Counted from the stretch's first letter, positions 36,628 to 44,936 are shown. The stretch is DNA of 64,000 nucleotides from Deltaproteobacteria bacterium (GCA_018266075.1 JAFEBB010000007.1:62001-126000), one strand, 5' to 3'. Notes: generated by a model not told the origin, from the sequence alone. Translations and numbers: made by a program.

Positions 36628-37140
36628 TCAGCGGCGCTTGCGGGTGACGCCGCCGCGGTGGGTGCCGCGCGCGCCCTTCACGATGCGGTCCGAGTCGTCG
36701 TCGGCGCTGCCCTCGGCCTCGACGTCGGGCGGCTCCACGGGTGGGCCGGGCGGCAGCTTGTTGGGCCCGATGCTGCTCGCGCGCAGGCCTGGCGCGGTGG
36801 CGTCGTTGGGGCGCTCCGGGTCGTCGCCGAGCTCGGCGCCCGGCTGCAGCTCGGCGATGGGCGGCTCGCCATCGACGGTCACGTCGTGCAGGCGACCGTC
36901 CTGGATACCGGCCGGCGCGGCGCCTGGCTCCACGGCGAGCTGGCGGTACCACGCCGCCCCGCGCCTCAGGACCACGGCGTCGCCCTCGGTGCGCAAGAGG
37001 TCGCCGTGGGGCACCTCCAGCCGCCCCAGGTCCGGCACGTCGAGGATCAAGCGATCGGCGCGAAGCTCCACCAGGGTGCCCACGCGGACGCCGTCGAATC
37101 CCAGGGCCTCGCGTCCGCGCAGCTCGTCTTGGCTCTCCAT
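36628..37140 (-). CDS. PRC-barrel-like protein (paralogue 3)
   Basis: Predicted 170-residue protein. The N-terminal domain, with ALGFDGVRVGTLVELRADRLILDVPDLGRLEVPHGDLLR and VVLRRGAAWYR, is the most divergent of the three tandem PRC-barrel-like domains. The C-terminal half is polar and Pro/Asp-rich with a basic end. ATG 37138-37140 starts the domain directly. It is the promoter-proximal gene of the minus-strand operon that runs to 34785; a 215-bp gap to the Ku gene upstream should hold its promoter. Confidence 0.75.
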   Translation of the reverse strand: MESQDELRGREALGFDGVRVGTLVELRADRLILDVPDLGRLEVPHGDLLRTEGDAVVLRRGAAWYRQLAVEPGAAPAGIQDGRLHDVTVDGEPPIAELQPGAELGDDPERPNDATAPGLRASSIGPNKLPPGPPVEPPDVEAEGSADDDSDRIVKGARGTHRGGVTRKRR

Positions 37141-37355
37141 GCGGGCAACATGCGCACGTGCCAGGCGGGCTGAAACCCTCGATCGGGAAGCGGGAGGGCG
37201 GGGATGGGCGCACACGGCCGTCGCCCGCGGGGCACCGGCAGGATCGCGGGTGGCTCGGCCTTCCCCGCTTCACCCGGACGCGCACTTGCTTGGGGAACGG
37301 TACCGGTGATCGGTGTGCGGTGATCGGCGCCGAGCACCCGACGCAACATCTCGCA

Positions 37356-38219
37356 TCATCGCTTCCGCTTGTGCCGCGCGGCTGCCTTCGGCCGGTGCCG
37401 CCGCTCTCCCTTCGCCTCCGACGCTCCCTTCGACCGCGACCGCACCTCCGCCAGGCTCGCCGCGAGTACGTCGGCCAGGCTGCCGCTCGGAGCCGGCTTC
37501 ACCGCTTCCTCTTCCACCACCAGCTCCTGACCCGCCGCCTTGCGCTCGATCATCGCCAGCACCTTGTCCCGGTAGTCGTCGCGGTACTTGGTGGGATCGA
37601 ACTCGGTGGCCAGGCCGTCCACCAGCTTCTTGGCCATCTCCAGCTCGCGCGCGGTGGGCTCCGTCGCATCGGCCTCGGCAAGCCCGGGCAGATCATTCGG
37701 ATCGGCCACCTCGTCCGCCCAGTGCATGGTGGAGAGCACCAGCGCACGCCCCACCGGCCGCAGCGCGCAGAGGTACTGCTTCGTCCGCAGCACCACCTTG
37801 GCCAGGCCCACGCGGCCGGCGTCGGCCATCGCGCGCTGAAGGAGCGCGTACGAGCGCCCGGCCTTTTCATCCGGCGCGAGCAGGTAGCTCGCGTCGAAGT
37901 ACATGGGGTCGATCTCCGAGAGCTCGACGAAGTCTTCGATGTCGATCGAACGCGAGCTCCGCGGCGCGAACTTGGCCAGCTCCTCGCGGGTCACCGGCAC
38001 GTACTGGTGCTTCGAGAGCGGATATCCCTTCACGATGTGGTCGTACGAGACCTCCTCGCCGTCGTTCTCGCAGACGCGCTTCTCCCGGATGCGGCCACCG
38101 TCCTTGTCGTGGAGCATGTGGAAGCGCAGCTCCTTCTGCGACGTGGCCGAGTAGAGCTTCACCGGCACGTTCACCAGCCCGAACGAGACGGCCCCCGACC
38201 AGATCGGACGCGACGGCAT
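37356..38219 (-). CDS. ku: Ku protein (bacterial non-homologous end joining)
   Basis: Predicted 287-residue bacterial Ku. The N-terminus PSRPIWSGAVSFGLVNVPVKLYSAT is the Ku signature, followed by the beta-barrel region (IVKGYPLSKHQYVPVTREE, SIDIEDFVEL and PMYFDASYLLAPDE) and a C-terminal extension that is Lys/Arg-rich. It forms a ring that binds double-strand ends and recruits ligase LigD, which is not in this window. GGAGGAGCC precedes the ATG at 38217-38219. It lies divergent from the hemerythrin gene and upstream of the PRC-barrel operon on the same strand. Confidence 0.96.
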   Translation of the reverse strand: MPSRPIWSGAVSFGLVNVPVKLYSATSQKELRFHMLHDKDGGRIREKRVCENDGEEVSYDHIVKGYPLSKHQYVPVTREELAKFAPRSSRSIDIEDFVELSEIDPMYFDASYLLAPDEKAGRSYALLQRAMADAGRVGLAKVVLRTKQYLCALRPVGRALVLSTMHWADEVADPNDLPGLAEADATEPTARELEMAKKLVDGLATEFDPTKYRDDYRDKVLAMIERKAAGQELVVEEEAVKPAPSGSLADVLAASLAEVRSRSKGASEAKGERRHRPKAAARHKRKR

Positions 38220-38356
38220 GGCTCCTCCGCGGAAAAGTCCGCTCCAAAGCTCGGACCGGCGCGAGGGGCCGGGCAATGGCCGAGCGTGCGGCCGAGCGCT
38301 GCTCTCGTTTCGTGCACGTCAGACCCCAGCTTGGGGGTTGGACGCGGAGCCCGCCC

Positions 38357-38833
38357 ATGGACGCCATCGAGTACCTCACCCGCCAGCACCGGCACATCGA
38401 ATCGCTCTTCGACGAGCTCCAGCGCGGTCGCCCGCTCGAGCCGCTCGAGCTCGCCGACGTGTTCGCGCGCATCGCCGACGCCGTGGCGCTGCACTGCGAG
38501 CTCGAGGAGGAGCACCTCTACCCGCACGCCCGCGGCATCCGCCCCGAGGCCGAGCAGGCCGACGCGCTCACCGAGCACCAGGAGCTGAAGGAGAAGCTGG
38601 CCGACCTGTTGCAGATCGAGCCTGTCGACCCCGGGTTCGGGCCGCGGCTCCTGGCCTTGCGGGATCTGGTCGAGCTGCACGTCGAAGAGGAAGAGAGCGA
38701 GCTGTTTCCAGAGCTGGAGCGCGTGTTGCCCGAAGCGCTGCGGCTCGATTTGGGGCTGGCGATGGCGGCCGTGGCGCGCGAGCGGGGCGCCGCGGTGGAG
38801 GGCGAGGTGACGCCCGGCCTCGAGCCGGGTTGA
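38357..38833 (+). CDS. Hemerythrin-domain protein
   Basis: Predicted 158-residue protein. The four-helix iron-binding pattern is visible: RQHRHIESLFDEL, HCELEEEHLYPH, TEHQELKEKL and LHVEEEESELFP. The ordered His and acidic ligands are those of hemerythrin HHE domains, which bind a di-iron centre and sense or carry oxygen or protect against iron/NO stress. It is cytoplasmic. Divergent from Ku across 137 bp; downstream is the response regulator-KaiB gene. A shared redox or stress role is only suggested by position. Confidence 0.9.
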   Translation: MDAIEYLTRQHRHIESLFDELQRGRPLEPLELADVFARIADAVALHCELEEEHLYPHARGIRPEAEQADALTEHQELKEKLADLLQIEPVDPGFGPRLLALRDLVELHVEEEESELFPELERVLPEALRLDLGLAMAAVARERGAAVEGEVTPGLEPG

Positions 38834-39054
38834 CCTTCCGACGGCGCACGTGCGGCGGCCCTTGTTGCCGCGCGGAGCGATGCCAATCCTCCCGGCCGCA
38901 CGGCGCTGGAAACCCAAAGGGAGGGCACATGCACGCTCCTGGACCAGAGGCTTGTCGAGCAAGCGACGTCGCGGCCGGCGGAGCGTGGGGCGGATCGCGT
39001 CGGTCGGTTAGCGTTTTCGAAGGCTCGCAGAGCGGACGGCCGCTCGGGAAGCGC

Positions 39055-39759
39055 ATGGCCATGGACACCACCTCGCGCCTCAGCATCCTCTACGTCGAGG
39101 ACGAGCCCGACATCCGCGAGACGCTCGCGGAGATCCTGCAGCTGCACGACTACGAGGTCGTGTCGGTGGAGAGCTCCGAGGCGGCCATGGCCGAGCTGCG
39201 GCGCGGCGGCTTCGATCTCCTCCTCACGGACTACAACCTGCCCGGGCAGAGCGGCGGCTGGCTCATCGAAGAAGGTCAGCAGCTGGGGCTCCTGCAGGGC
39301 ACGGCGGTGCTGGTGGTGACCGCACATCCCACGCCGCGCATGGCGCCCGACGTGGTGGTGATGCGCAAGCCGCTCGACATCGATCACTTCCTGCGCCAGG
39401 TGCACGAGCTGCTCGAGCCGGCAGCGGAGGCCCGCGCGCTCTCGAAGGGTGGGGCGCCGGTGCGTGCCACGCCGGTGGACCTGGTGCTCTACGTGAGCCC
39501 GGACTCGCCCGCGTCGCTGCGCGCGCTGCGCAACCTGCACGCGCTGCTGGAGCGGTTCCCCGGGCTGCCGGTGAAGCTCACGGTGCGGAACCTCGCCGAG
39601 AGCGGCGCGGAGCCGGAAGGCGATCAGGTCGCGTTTGCGCCCACGCTGGTTCGACGCGGACCGGGGCCGCGCGCATGGATCCTGGGCACGCTCGACGACG
39701 TGCAGCCGGTGCTGGATCTGCTGCGCGTCGAAGGGTTGGCGCCGGCAGCGGTCGGCTAG
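39055..39759 (+). CDS. Response regulator receiver fused to KaiB domain
   Basis: Predicted 234-residue fusion. Residues about 9-125 are a receiver domain with the acidic pair in YVEDEPD, phosphoacceptor Asp59 in LLTDYNLPG, TAHP and Lys105 in MRKPLD. Residues about 141-228 match KaiB: LYVSPDSPASLRALRNLHALLE, FAPTLVRRGPGPRAWILG, then TLDDVQPVLDLL. KaiB is the thioredoxin-like clock component that binds KaiC; fusion to a receiver would couple it to a histidine kinase. No kaiC gene is present here. An upstream ATG (38929) has a strong GGGAGGG but its extension has non-coding codon use, so 39055 or 39061 is preferred. Confidence 0.9.
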   Translation: MAMDTTSRLSILYVEDEPDIRETLAEILQLHDYEVVSVESSEAAMAELRRGGFDLLLTDYNLPGQSGGWLIEEGQQLGLLQGTAVLVVTAHPTPRMAPDVVVMRKPLDIDHFLRQVHELLEPAAEARALSKGGAPVRATPVDLVLYVSPDSPASLRALRNLHALLERFPGLPVKLTVRNLAESGAEPEGDQVAFAPTLVRRGPGPRAWILGTLDDVQPVLDLLRVEGLAPAAVG

Positions 39760-39894
39760 GCGCCCAAGGCCGCGTCGAAGTCGACGTCCAGGCGGCTCTG
39801 GACGAGCCGCACCAGGCTGTCGCACTCGGTGGGCGTGAGGCTGAGCCGCTCTTGGACCGGGAGCCAGGTCCTGCTCGCTTTGCCGCAGCAGCTC

Positions 39895-39922
39895 TTGACC
39901 GACCTGAACGCATGTTCATAAA
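39895..39922 (+). promoter_or_regulatory. LexA-repressed promoter of imuA
   Basis: TTGACC (39895-39900) is followed after 16-17 bases by CATAAAT at 39917-39923, with a LexA-type box GAACGCATGTTC (39906-39917) filling the spacer. LexA bound there would block RNA polymerase. The imuB promoter repeats this arrangement. Confidence 0.75.
39906..39917. promoter_or_regulatory. SOS (LexA) box of imuA
   Basis: GAACGCATGTTC is a perfect GAAC-N4-GTTC palindrome, the type recognised by LexA proteins outside the Gammaproteobacteria. Confidence 0.75.
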
Positions 39923-39942
39923 TGAGGCTCCGGAGGTTCTCG

Positions 39943-40755
39943 GTGCCATCGGAGCTGGGCGCACTGCTGCTGGAGCTTCGCGGCCACGGGCTGCTGGGCG
40001 CGGAGGAGCTGCGCCAGCGCCGGCCCACCCGCGCCAGCACCGGCTTCGCTGCCCTCGACGCGCTCCTCGGCGGCGGCTTGCCCCAGGGCCGGGTCATCGA
40101 GCTGGCCGGCAACGCGACCTCGGCCGCGACGGCCATCGCCATCCGCCTGCTTGCGCGCTGGACCACCGAGGGCTGGCCGTGCGCGCTCGTGGACCGGCCG
40201 TTCAACTTCGACCCGCGCAGCGCTTCGGAGGCCGGCGTCGAGCTCTCGCGGCTGCTCTGGTGCCGGCCCAACCAGCTCGCCCACGCCGCCCGCGCCGCCG
40301 ACGTCGTGCTCGGCTCCGGCGCGTTTCCCCTCGTGGTGCTCGACCTGGTGCCGCCGCCTGCGCCGCCCGGTCCGCGCAAGCGCGAGCGGCTCCTGGCCGA
40401 AGGCGCGTGGGTGCGGCTGGCGCGGCGGGCCGAGGCGTCGCGGGCCACGCTCGTGGTGCTCTCCGACGGCCGCGGGGGACCGGGCGCGATGGCCGCCGCG
40501 ACGCTGCAGCCGGTGAAGCAGCGCGCGCGCTTCCTGGGCCAGGGCCCGGGCCGGACGTTCGAAGGGCTCTCCATCACCATCAGTCTCCAGCGCAACAAGC
40601 TGGGGCTGCCGCCGGGAACGGCCGAGCTGGAGCTGGGCGCGCCCGCGCACTTTCCCGCGCGCGTGGAGCCGGCGCCTGTGCTCGCGCCTGTCGCCGAGCC
40701 GACGGCCGCGGCGGCCCGAGTGACCGCGCGGCGACGCCGGGGGCGCGGACGCTGA
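39943..40755 (+). CDS. imuA: ImuA, RecA-like mutagenesis protein
   Basis: Predicted 270-residue RecA/SulA-related protein of the ImuA family. Residues about 30-60 read RRPTRASTGFAALDALLGGGLPQGRVIELAG, the degenerate start of a RecA-like fold with an incomplete Walker A. The central part has LVVLDLV, resembling Walker B. The C-terminal 60 residues are Pro/Ala-rich and Arg-ended. ImuA works with ImuB and DnaE2 in SOS-induced translesion synthesis. Start GTG 39943 is preferred because GGAGG lies at 39932-39936 and the promoter -10 overlaps the alternative ATG 39922. imuB follows after 352 bases with its own SOS promoter; dnaE2 is not in this window. Confidence 0.85.
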   Translation: MPSELGALLLELRGHGLLGAEELRQRRPTRASTGFAALDALLGGGLPQGRVIELAGNATSAATAIAIRLLARWTTEGWPCALVDRPFNFDPRSASEAGVELSRLLWCRPNQLAHAARAADVVLGSGAFPLVVLDLVPPPAPPGPRKRERLLAEGAWVRLARRAEASRATLVVLSDGRGGPGAMAAATLQPVKQRARFLGQGPGRTFEGLSITISLQRNKLGLPPGTAELELGAPAHFPARVEPAPVLAPVAEPTAAAARVTARRRRGRGR

Positions 40756-40821
40756 ACACGCGTGCGCTTGTCGCGATAGGAGGGCATCTCCAGATCGGCC
40801 AGACCTGCGCCGAGGTCCCGC

Positions 40822-41022
40822 GTGTTCGGCATCGTCCGGAGTGGAACGCCAGGACTGCTCCTCGTCGCCGCGCTGCTCCTCGCGCCCGCCGATGCGTGCC
40901 AGCCTGCGCCGAGGGAGATGGCGCGTCTCGAACCGTCCGCGGGGGCGTGCGAGCAGGGCCTGTCCGACGTCCGGCGGGGCGGGCCGCGCGCCAGCCCGAC
41001 GATTCCCGTGTCGGGGCCTTGA
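40822..41022 (+). CDS. Possible small lipoprotein (uncertain gene)
   Basis: A 66-codon frame from GTG 40822 would encode a signal peptide (LLLVAALLLAPADACQ), with Cys26 as a possible lipobox residue. The body is short and without a recognised fold. It lies in the 352-bp gap between imuA and imuB and ends just before the imuB SOS promoter. There is only a weak GAGG upstream. It may be a real small lipoprotein or a chance frame. Confidence 0.3.
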   Translation: MFGIVRSGTPGLLLVAALLLAPADACQPAPREMARLEPSAGACEQGLSDVRRGGPRASPTIPVSGP

Positions 41023-41047
41023 CCGACCTGAACGGATGTTCATAGAT
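41019..41047 (+). promoter_or_regulatory. LexA-repressed promoter of imuB
   Basis: TTGACC (41019-41024), then CATAGAT (41041-41047) after a 16-17 base spacer, with SOS box GAACGGATGTTC inside it. The 26-base block starting at TTGACC is identical to the imuA promoter except for one base in the box centre. Confidence 0.75.
41030..41041. promoter_or_regulatory. SOS (LexA) box of imuB
   Basis: GAACGGATGTTC is GAAC-N4-GTTC with a central GGAT, versus GCAT in the imuA copy. Confidence 0.75.
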
Positions 41048-41107
41048 CCGTCGTGTGGCTCTGGCATCCACCAGGCAGCACGGCCGTCGCGGCGCGCGGG
41101 GGCGCCC

Positions 41108-42601
41108 GTGAGGATCGGCTGCCTGGTGGTGCCAGAGCTGCCGCTGCAGGCCCTGCGGCGCACGGTGCCCGAGCTCGCCGACACCGCCTTTGCCGTGGCC
41201 GAGGGCGAGGGCGCGCGGGCGCGAATCCAGGCGGCGTCGTCGAAGGCGCGGCAGCTCGGCGTCCGCTCCGGTCAGGCCATCTCCGAGGCGCTGGCCTTCG
41301 CGCCGGAGCTCGCCATTCGCTGGCTGGAGCCAGCGCTGCTCGACGACGCGCGCCAGGCCGTCTTCGACGCCGCCTACCGCGTGTCGCCGCAGGTGGAGCT
41401 GGGCGAATCCGGTCGAGCGGCGCTGGCCTGGATCGACGCGGAGGGACTCGCTCGGCTCTGGGGCGAGGACGCGGGCACCGCGAGCGCGCTCTGGGCCAGC
41501 GCGAACCGGGTGGGCTTCTCGGCGCGCGCGGCCGTGGGGCCGGGAAAACGACTCGCCCAGCTCGCAGCGGAGCGGGGCGAGGGCGCGGAGGTCATTGGTC
41601 CCGAGCAGGGGCGCTCGTTCGTGGCCGGCTTGCCGCTCACCTCGCTCACCCGCGACGCCGATCTCGCCGAGACGCTCGCGCGCTGGGGCCTGCGCACCGC
41701 GGGCGAGCTCGCGGCGCTGCCGGCCGACGGCGTGGGCGCGCGGCTGGGTCGACCCGGCGCGCTCCTGCACCGGCTCTGCTGCGGTGAGGATCCGGAGCCC
41801 TTGCGTCCGGCCGTCCCCACCGAGCGCTTCGAAGAAGGTTGCCACCTCGATCACCTCCTCGTCGCGCTCGAAGGGCTGCTGTTCTTGCTGCGGCCCGCGC
41901 TGGAGCGGCTGGTGGAGCGGCTCGACTGTCGCGGCTTCGCGTGCGGCGGGCTGACCCTGCGGCTGCAGCTGGATCCGACGGGCGAGGTGGCCTTGCCCGT
42001 GTCGCTCGCGGCCCCCACGCGCGAGGTGGGCGCCATGCTCGCGCTCTGCCGGGCCGTGGTGGAGGCGCATCCGCCCGGCGCGCCGGTGCGCGGGGTGCGG
42101 CTCTGCGCGGAGCCCGCCCGGGTGCGCCAGCAGCAGCTCGGCCTCTGGGACCTGCCCACCGCCGCGCCCATGAAGCTCATGGCCGCGGTGGCCCAGGTGG
42201 CGGCCATCGTCGGCGCGGAGGGGGTGGGGCGGGCGCAGCTTCAGGACTCGCACCTCTTCGAGCGCTGGGAGCCCGCGTCGTTCCAGCCCGCGCCCGCGCC
42301 GCCGCGCCTGCCCGGTGCGCCGGCCCCCCAGCCGCCGCCGCCGCTCGCCGCGCTGCGCCTGTTCCGTCCGCCGCTGCCTGCCGAGGTGCGCTACGGCCCG
42401 CGCGGCCCCGAGGCGCTCTCCGCGCCCGGCGTGAACGGCTGGGTGGTGAGCTGGGCAGGCCCCTTCCGGGTGGACGTGGGCTGGCACGGTCCGCACGTGA
42501 GCCGCGACGCCTTCGACGTGGAGCTCTCCGACGGCGCTGTGTACCGCGTGATCCACGAGGGGACCGCAGGAGTCTTTCAGGTGTTGGGTCGGTACGACTG
42601 A
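41108..42601 (+). CDS. imuB: ImuB, Y-family polymerase-like protein
   Basis: Predicted 497-residue member of the DinB/Y-family fold. The N-terminus IGCLVVPELPLQAL replaces the catalytic D-x-D of active Y-family polymerases, as in ImuB proteins that act as non-catalytic hubs. The palm-finger region (GQAISEALAFAPEL, VSPQVELGESGRAALAW) and the helix-hairpin-helix-like thumb (LARWGLRTAGELAALPADGVGARLG) are visible. QQQLGLW near residue 345 resembles a sliding-clamp-binding motif. Start is GTG 41108, about 60 bases after its own SOS promoter. It would cooperate with ImuA and DnaE2 in damage-induced mutagenesis. Confidence 0.87.
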   Translation: MRIGCLVVPELPLQALRRTVPELADTAFAVAEGEGARARIQAASSKARQLGVRSGQAISEALAFAPELAIRWLEPALLDDARQAVFDAAYRVSPQVELGESGRAALAWIDAEGLARLWGEDAGTASALWASANRVGFSARAAVGPGKRLAQLAAERGEGAEVIGPEQGRSFVAGLPLTSLTRDADLAETLARWGLRTAGELAALPADGVGARLGRPGALLHRLCCGEDPEPLRPAVPTERFEEGCHLDHLLVALEGLLFLLRPALERLVERLDCRGFACGGLTLRLQLDPTGEVALPVSLAAPTREVGAMLALCRAVVEAHPPGAPVRGVRLCAEPARVRQQQLGLWDLPTAAPMKLMAAVAQVAAIVGAEGVGRAQLQDSHLFERWEPASFQPAPAPPRLPGAPAPQPPPPLAALRLFRPPLPAEVRYGPRGPEALSAPGVNGWVVSWAGPFRVDVGWHGPHVSRDAFDVELSDGAVYRVIHEGTAGVFQVLGRYD

Positions 42602-42722
42602 CGGCTCGTACGGGCTACACTCTGGACGCCGGCCGGACGGCAATCAAAAAGGCCCGACTCAGCAGCGGTGCCCTCGACGGCACTCTGGGCTAGATTGGGC
42701 AGCACGCGCAGGACCTTGGGGC

Positions 42723-44936
42723 ATGGACGAGGCCAGCAAGCTCGAAGCACAGGGGAGCCTGGACCAGGCGCTCGCGGCCTACGTGCGCGAGCAGCAGTGG
42801 CCGCAGGCTGCCCGGCTCGCGGTCCGCCTCGATCGCCCTGGCGAAGCGGGCCGCTTCTGGCTCCAGGCCGGCCAGCCCTACGACGCCGCCGTCTGCTTCC
42901 AGCGCGCGTCCATGCTCAAGGAGTGCCTCGACGCGCTCCTCCTCGTTCCGAACACCGAGCCCCGCTACCGCGCCGCGTGCGTGCACGCCATCCGGCTCAC
43001 GGTCTCGCTGGGCGAGCCGATGGATCGGCTGGGCTCGTTCTTGATGTCGTTCGCCAACACGCCTCCGGCCTCACCGGTGGAGGCCGCGGCGCTGAACCAG
43101 GTGGCGCAGCTCTACGCCGAAGGGCAGGCCTTCAGCCTGGCCGCAGCCATCTATCGGCGCGTGCTGGCGTCGTACCCGGCCGACGCGGACGCGCGCGAGG
43201 GCCTCGCCGCTCTCCCCCCGGGCAACGAGCCGAGCGACGCCGCTTCCAACGCGCGCCCCAGCTCCAACCCGGCGCGGCCGATGAGCAACCCGGCCGCGGT
43301 GCAGCGGCCCAGCACCAGCACCAGCGGGTCGCGTCCGGCGCTCACCGTCGATGGCCGACGCCCGCAGACCATGTCCGGCCGCAAGCGCCTGGGAGAGATC
43401 CTCCTCGCGCGCGGCAAGGTGACCCAGGAGAACCTCGACCGGGTACTCAAGACCCAAAAGGACGCGAGCAGCAACGACATCCTCCTCGGCGAGGCGCTGG
43501 TGGCCCACGGCCTCCTCACCGACGTGGAGGTGGTGAAGGCGCTCTCCGAGCAGTCGGGGATCCCGTACATCGGCGAAGGCCGGCTGCTGAACCAGACCAG
43601 CCCTGAGGCGCTGAAGCTCCTCACCCTCGAGCAGGTGGAGAAGTACCTGGTGATGCCGGTGGCCATCGTGGACAAGAAGCTCTACCTGGCCATGAAGAAC
43701 CCGGCCGACTTCACGCTCCTCGATCAGCTCCGCTTCGCCACGGGCATGAAGCACCTCTCGGGCATCTACGCCACCGAGGGCTCCATCCGGAAGGGCATCG
43801 CCAAGTTCTACAAAGGCGAGTTCGTCTTCGAGTCCGACGACTGGCGCGGCAAGGTCTACGAGCCGGGCTCGGGTGAGTCGGCGCCGTTCTCGGATCGCGT
43901 CACCCGCACCCGCGAGCGCGAGTTCGACACCACGGAGATGGAGAAGAAGGCGCTCCTGGAGGCTGCGGGTCAGCTCCCGGTCTCGCCCACGCCCGTGCCT
44001 GCGGTGCCCGCCGTGAACACCAACCCGTCCCTTGCCGCAGCGCCCACGGCCGCGCCGGGCATGACCATGGACATGCCCCGCAAGCTGCTCGCCGGCGGCA
44101 CGCCCGAGGTGGGCCAGACCATTGCGGAGCGCTACCGCATCGACGCGAAGCTGGGCGAGGGCGGCTCGGCCATGGTCTTCAAGGTCATGGACCTGGAGCT
44201 CAACGAGCCCGTGGCCATCAAGCTGTTCCGGCCGTCGCTGCAGACCGACGCGCTGGTGGCGCGCTTCAAGCTGGAGCTCTCGCTCTCGCGGCAGCTCAAC
44301 CACCCCAACATCGTGCGGCTCTTCGACATGGGCCAGCACGAGGGCTGGCGCTACATCACCCTGGAGCTCCTCGACGGCGAGGACGTGGCCACCGTGCTCA
44401 AGAAGTTCCCCAGGGGGCTGCCGCTGCAGGTGGGCATCAACATCCTGGAGCAGGCCGCGAGCGGACTGCAGGCCGCGCACGACCGCGGCGTCATCCACCG
44501 CGACGTGAAGCCGCAGAACCTCTTCGTCACCCGCGACGGCAGCGTGAAGGTGATGGACTTCGGCATCGCCAAGAAGGAGCACACCCCCGGCGTGACCGTG
44601 GAAGGGATGATGGCCGGCACGCCGGAGTTCATGTCGCCCGAGCAGATCAACGGCTTCTCCACCGTCGGCATCCAGACCGATCTCTACTCGCTGGGCGCCA
44701 CCGCCTACGCCATGTTCACGGGCACGCCGCCGTTCGAGAGCGCCAAGCTCATGGACATCCTCATGGCGCACATGAACACCCCGCCGCCGCCGCCGCGCGG
44801 ACGCAACCCCGACCTGCCGGCCGAGCTCGAGGCCATCATCCTCAAGCTGCTGGAGAAGGACCCGGCGCAGCGCCTGCAGAGCTGCCGCGAGCTGGTCGCC
44901 GCCGTGCAGCAGCTGCGCGTGCGCCTGACCGCCTGA
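42723..44936 (+). CDS. Ser/Thr kinase with MshEN (GspE N-terminal) domain
   Basis: Predicted 737-residue protein with an unusual order. Residues 1-160 are TPR-like helical repeats (GSLDQALAAYV, QPYDAAVCFQRA, AFSLAAAIYRRVL). A Ser/Pro linker leads to a MshEN domain (about 222-300): RLGEILLARGKVTQENLDRVLKTQ and LGEALVAHGLLTDVEVVKALSEQ, the two motifs that bind c-di-GMP in MshE-type ATPases. A second linker precedes a C-terminal Hanks-type kinase (about 469-735) with LGEGGSAMVF, AIKLF, HRDVKPQN (Asp594), DFGIAK and the ending MSPEQ. The protein is cytoplasmic, with no membrane span, so kinase activity could be tuned by c-di-GMP; this is inference. Confidence 0.9.
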   Translation: MDEASKLEAQGSLDQALAAYVREQQWPQAARLAVRLDRPGEAGRFWLQAGQPYDAAVCFQRASMLKECLDALLLVPNTEPRYRAACVHAIRLTVSLGEPMDRLGSFLMSFANTPPASPVEAAALNQVAQLYAEGQAFSLAAAIYRRVLASYPADADAREGLAALPPGNEPSDAASNARPSSNPARPMSNPAAVQRPSTSTSGSRPALTVDGRRPQTMSGRKRLGEILLARGKVTQENLDRVLKTQKDASSNDILLGEALVAHGLLTDVEVVKALSEQSGIPYIGEGRLLNQTSPEALKLLTLEQVEKYLVMPVAIVDKKLYLAMKNPADFTLLDQLRFATGMKHLSGIYATEGSIRKGIAKFYKGEFVFESDDWRGKVYEPGSGESAPFSDRVTRTREREFDTTEMEKKALLEAAGQLPVSPTPVPAVPAVNTNPSLAAAPTAAPGMTMDMPRKLLAGGTPEVGQTIAERYRIDAKLGEGGSAMVFKVMDLELNEPVAIKLFRPSLQTDALVARFKLELSLSRQLNHPNIVRLFDMGQHEGWRYITLELLDGEDVATVLKKFPRGLPLQVGINILEQAASGLQAAHDRGVIHRDVKPQNLFVTRDGSVKVMDFGIAKKEHTPGVTVEGMMAGTPEFMSPEQINGFSTVGIQTDLYSLGATAYAMFTGTPPFESAKLMDILMAHMNTPPPPPRGRNPDLPAELEAIILKLLEKDPAQRLQSCRELVAAVQQLRVRLTA

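Noticed and set aside
38929-39054. A longer N-terminus for the receiver-KaiB protein, starting at ATG 38929 with a strong GGGAGGG site
   Set aside because: The 42 added residues have low-GC third positions and no fold; the receiver domain begins right after 39055. It cannot be fully excluded.
39768-39905. A minus-strand peptide frame (ending DVDFDAALGA) opposite the imuA promoter
   Set aside because: It lacks a suitable start codon in frame, and its apparent similarity to the frame near imuB is due only to the repeated promoter sequence.
39922-39942. ATG 39922 as the imuA start
   Set aside because: It falls inside the -10 region of the SOS promoter, so a transcript would begin downstream. 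GTG 39943 has a proper GGAGG site.
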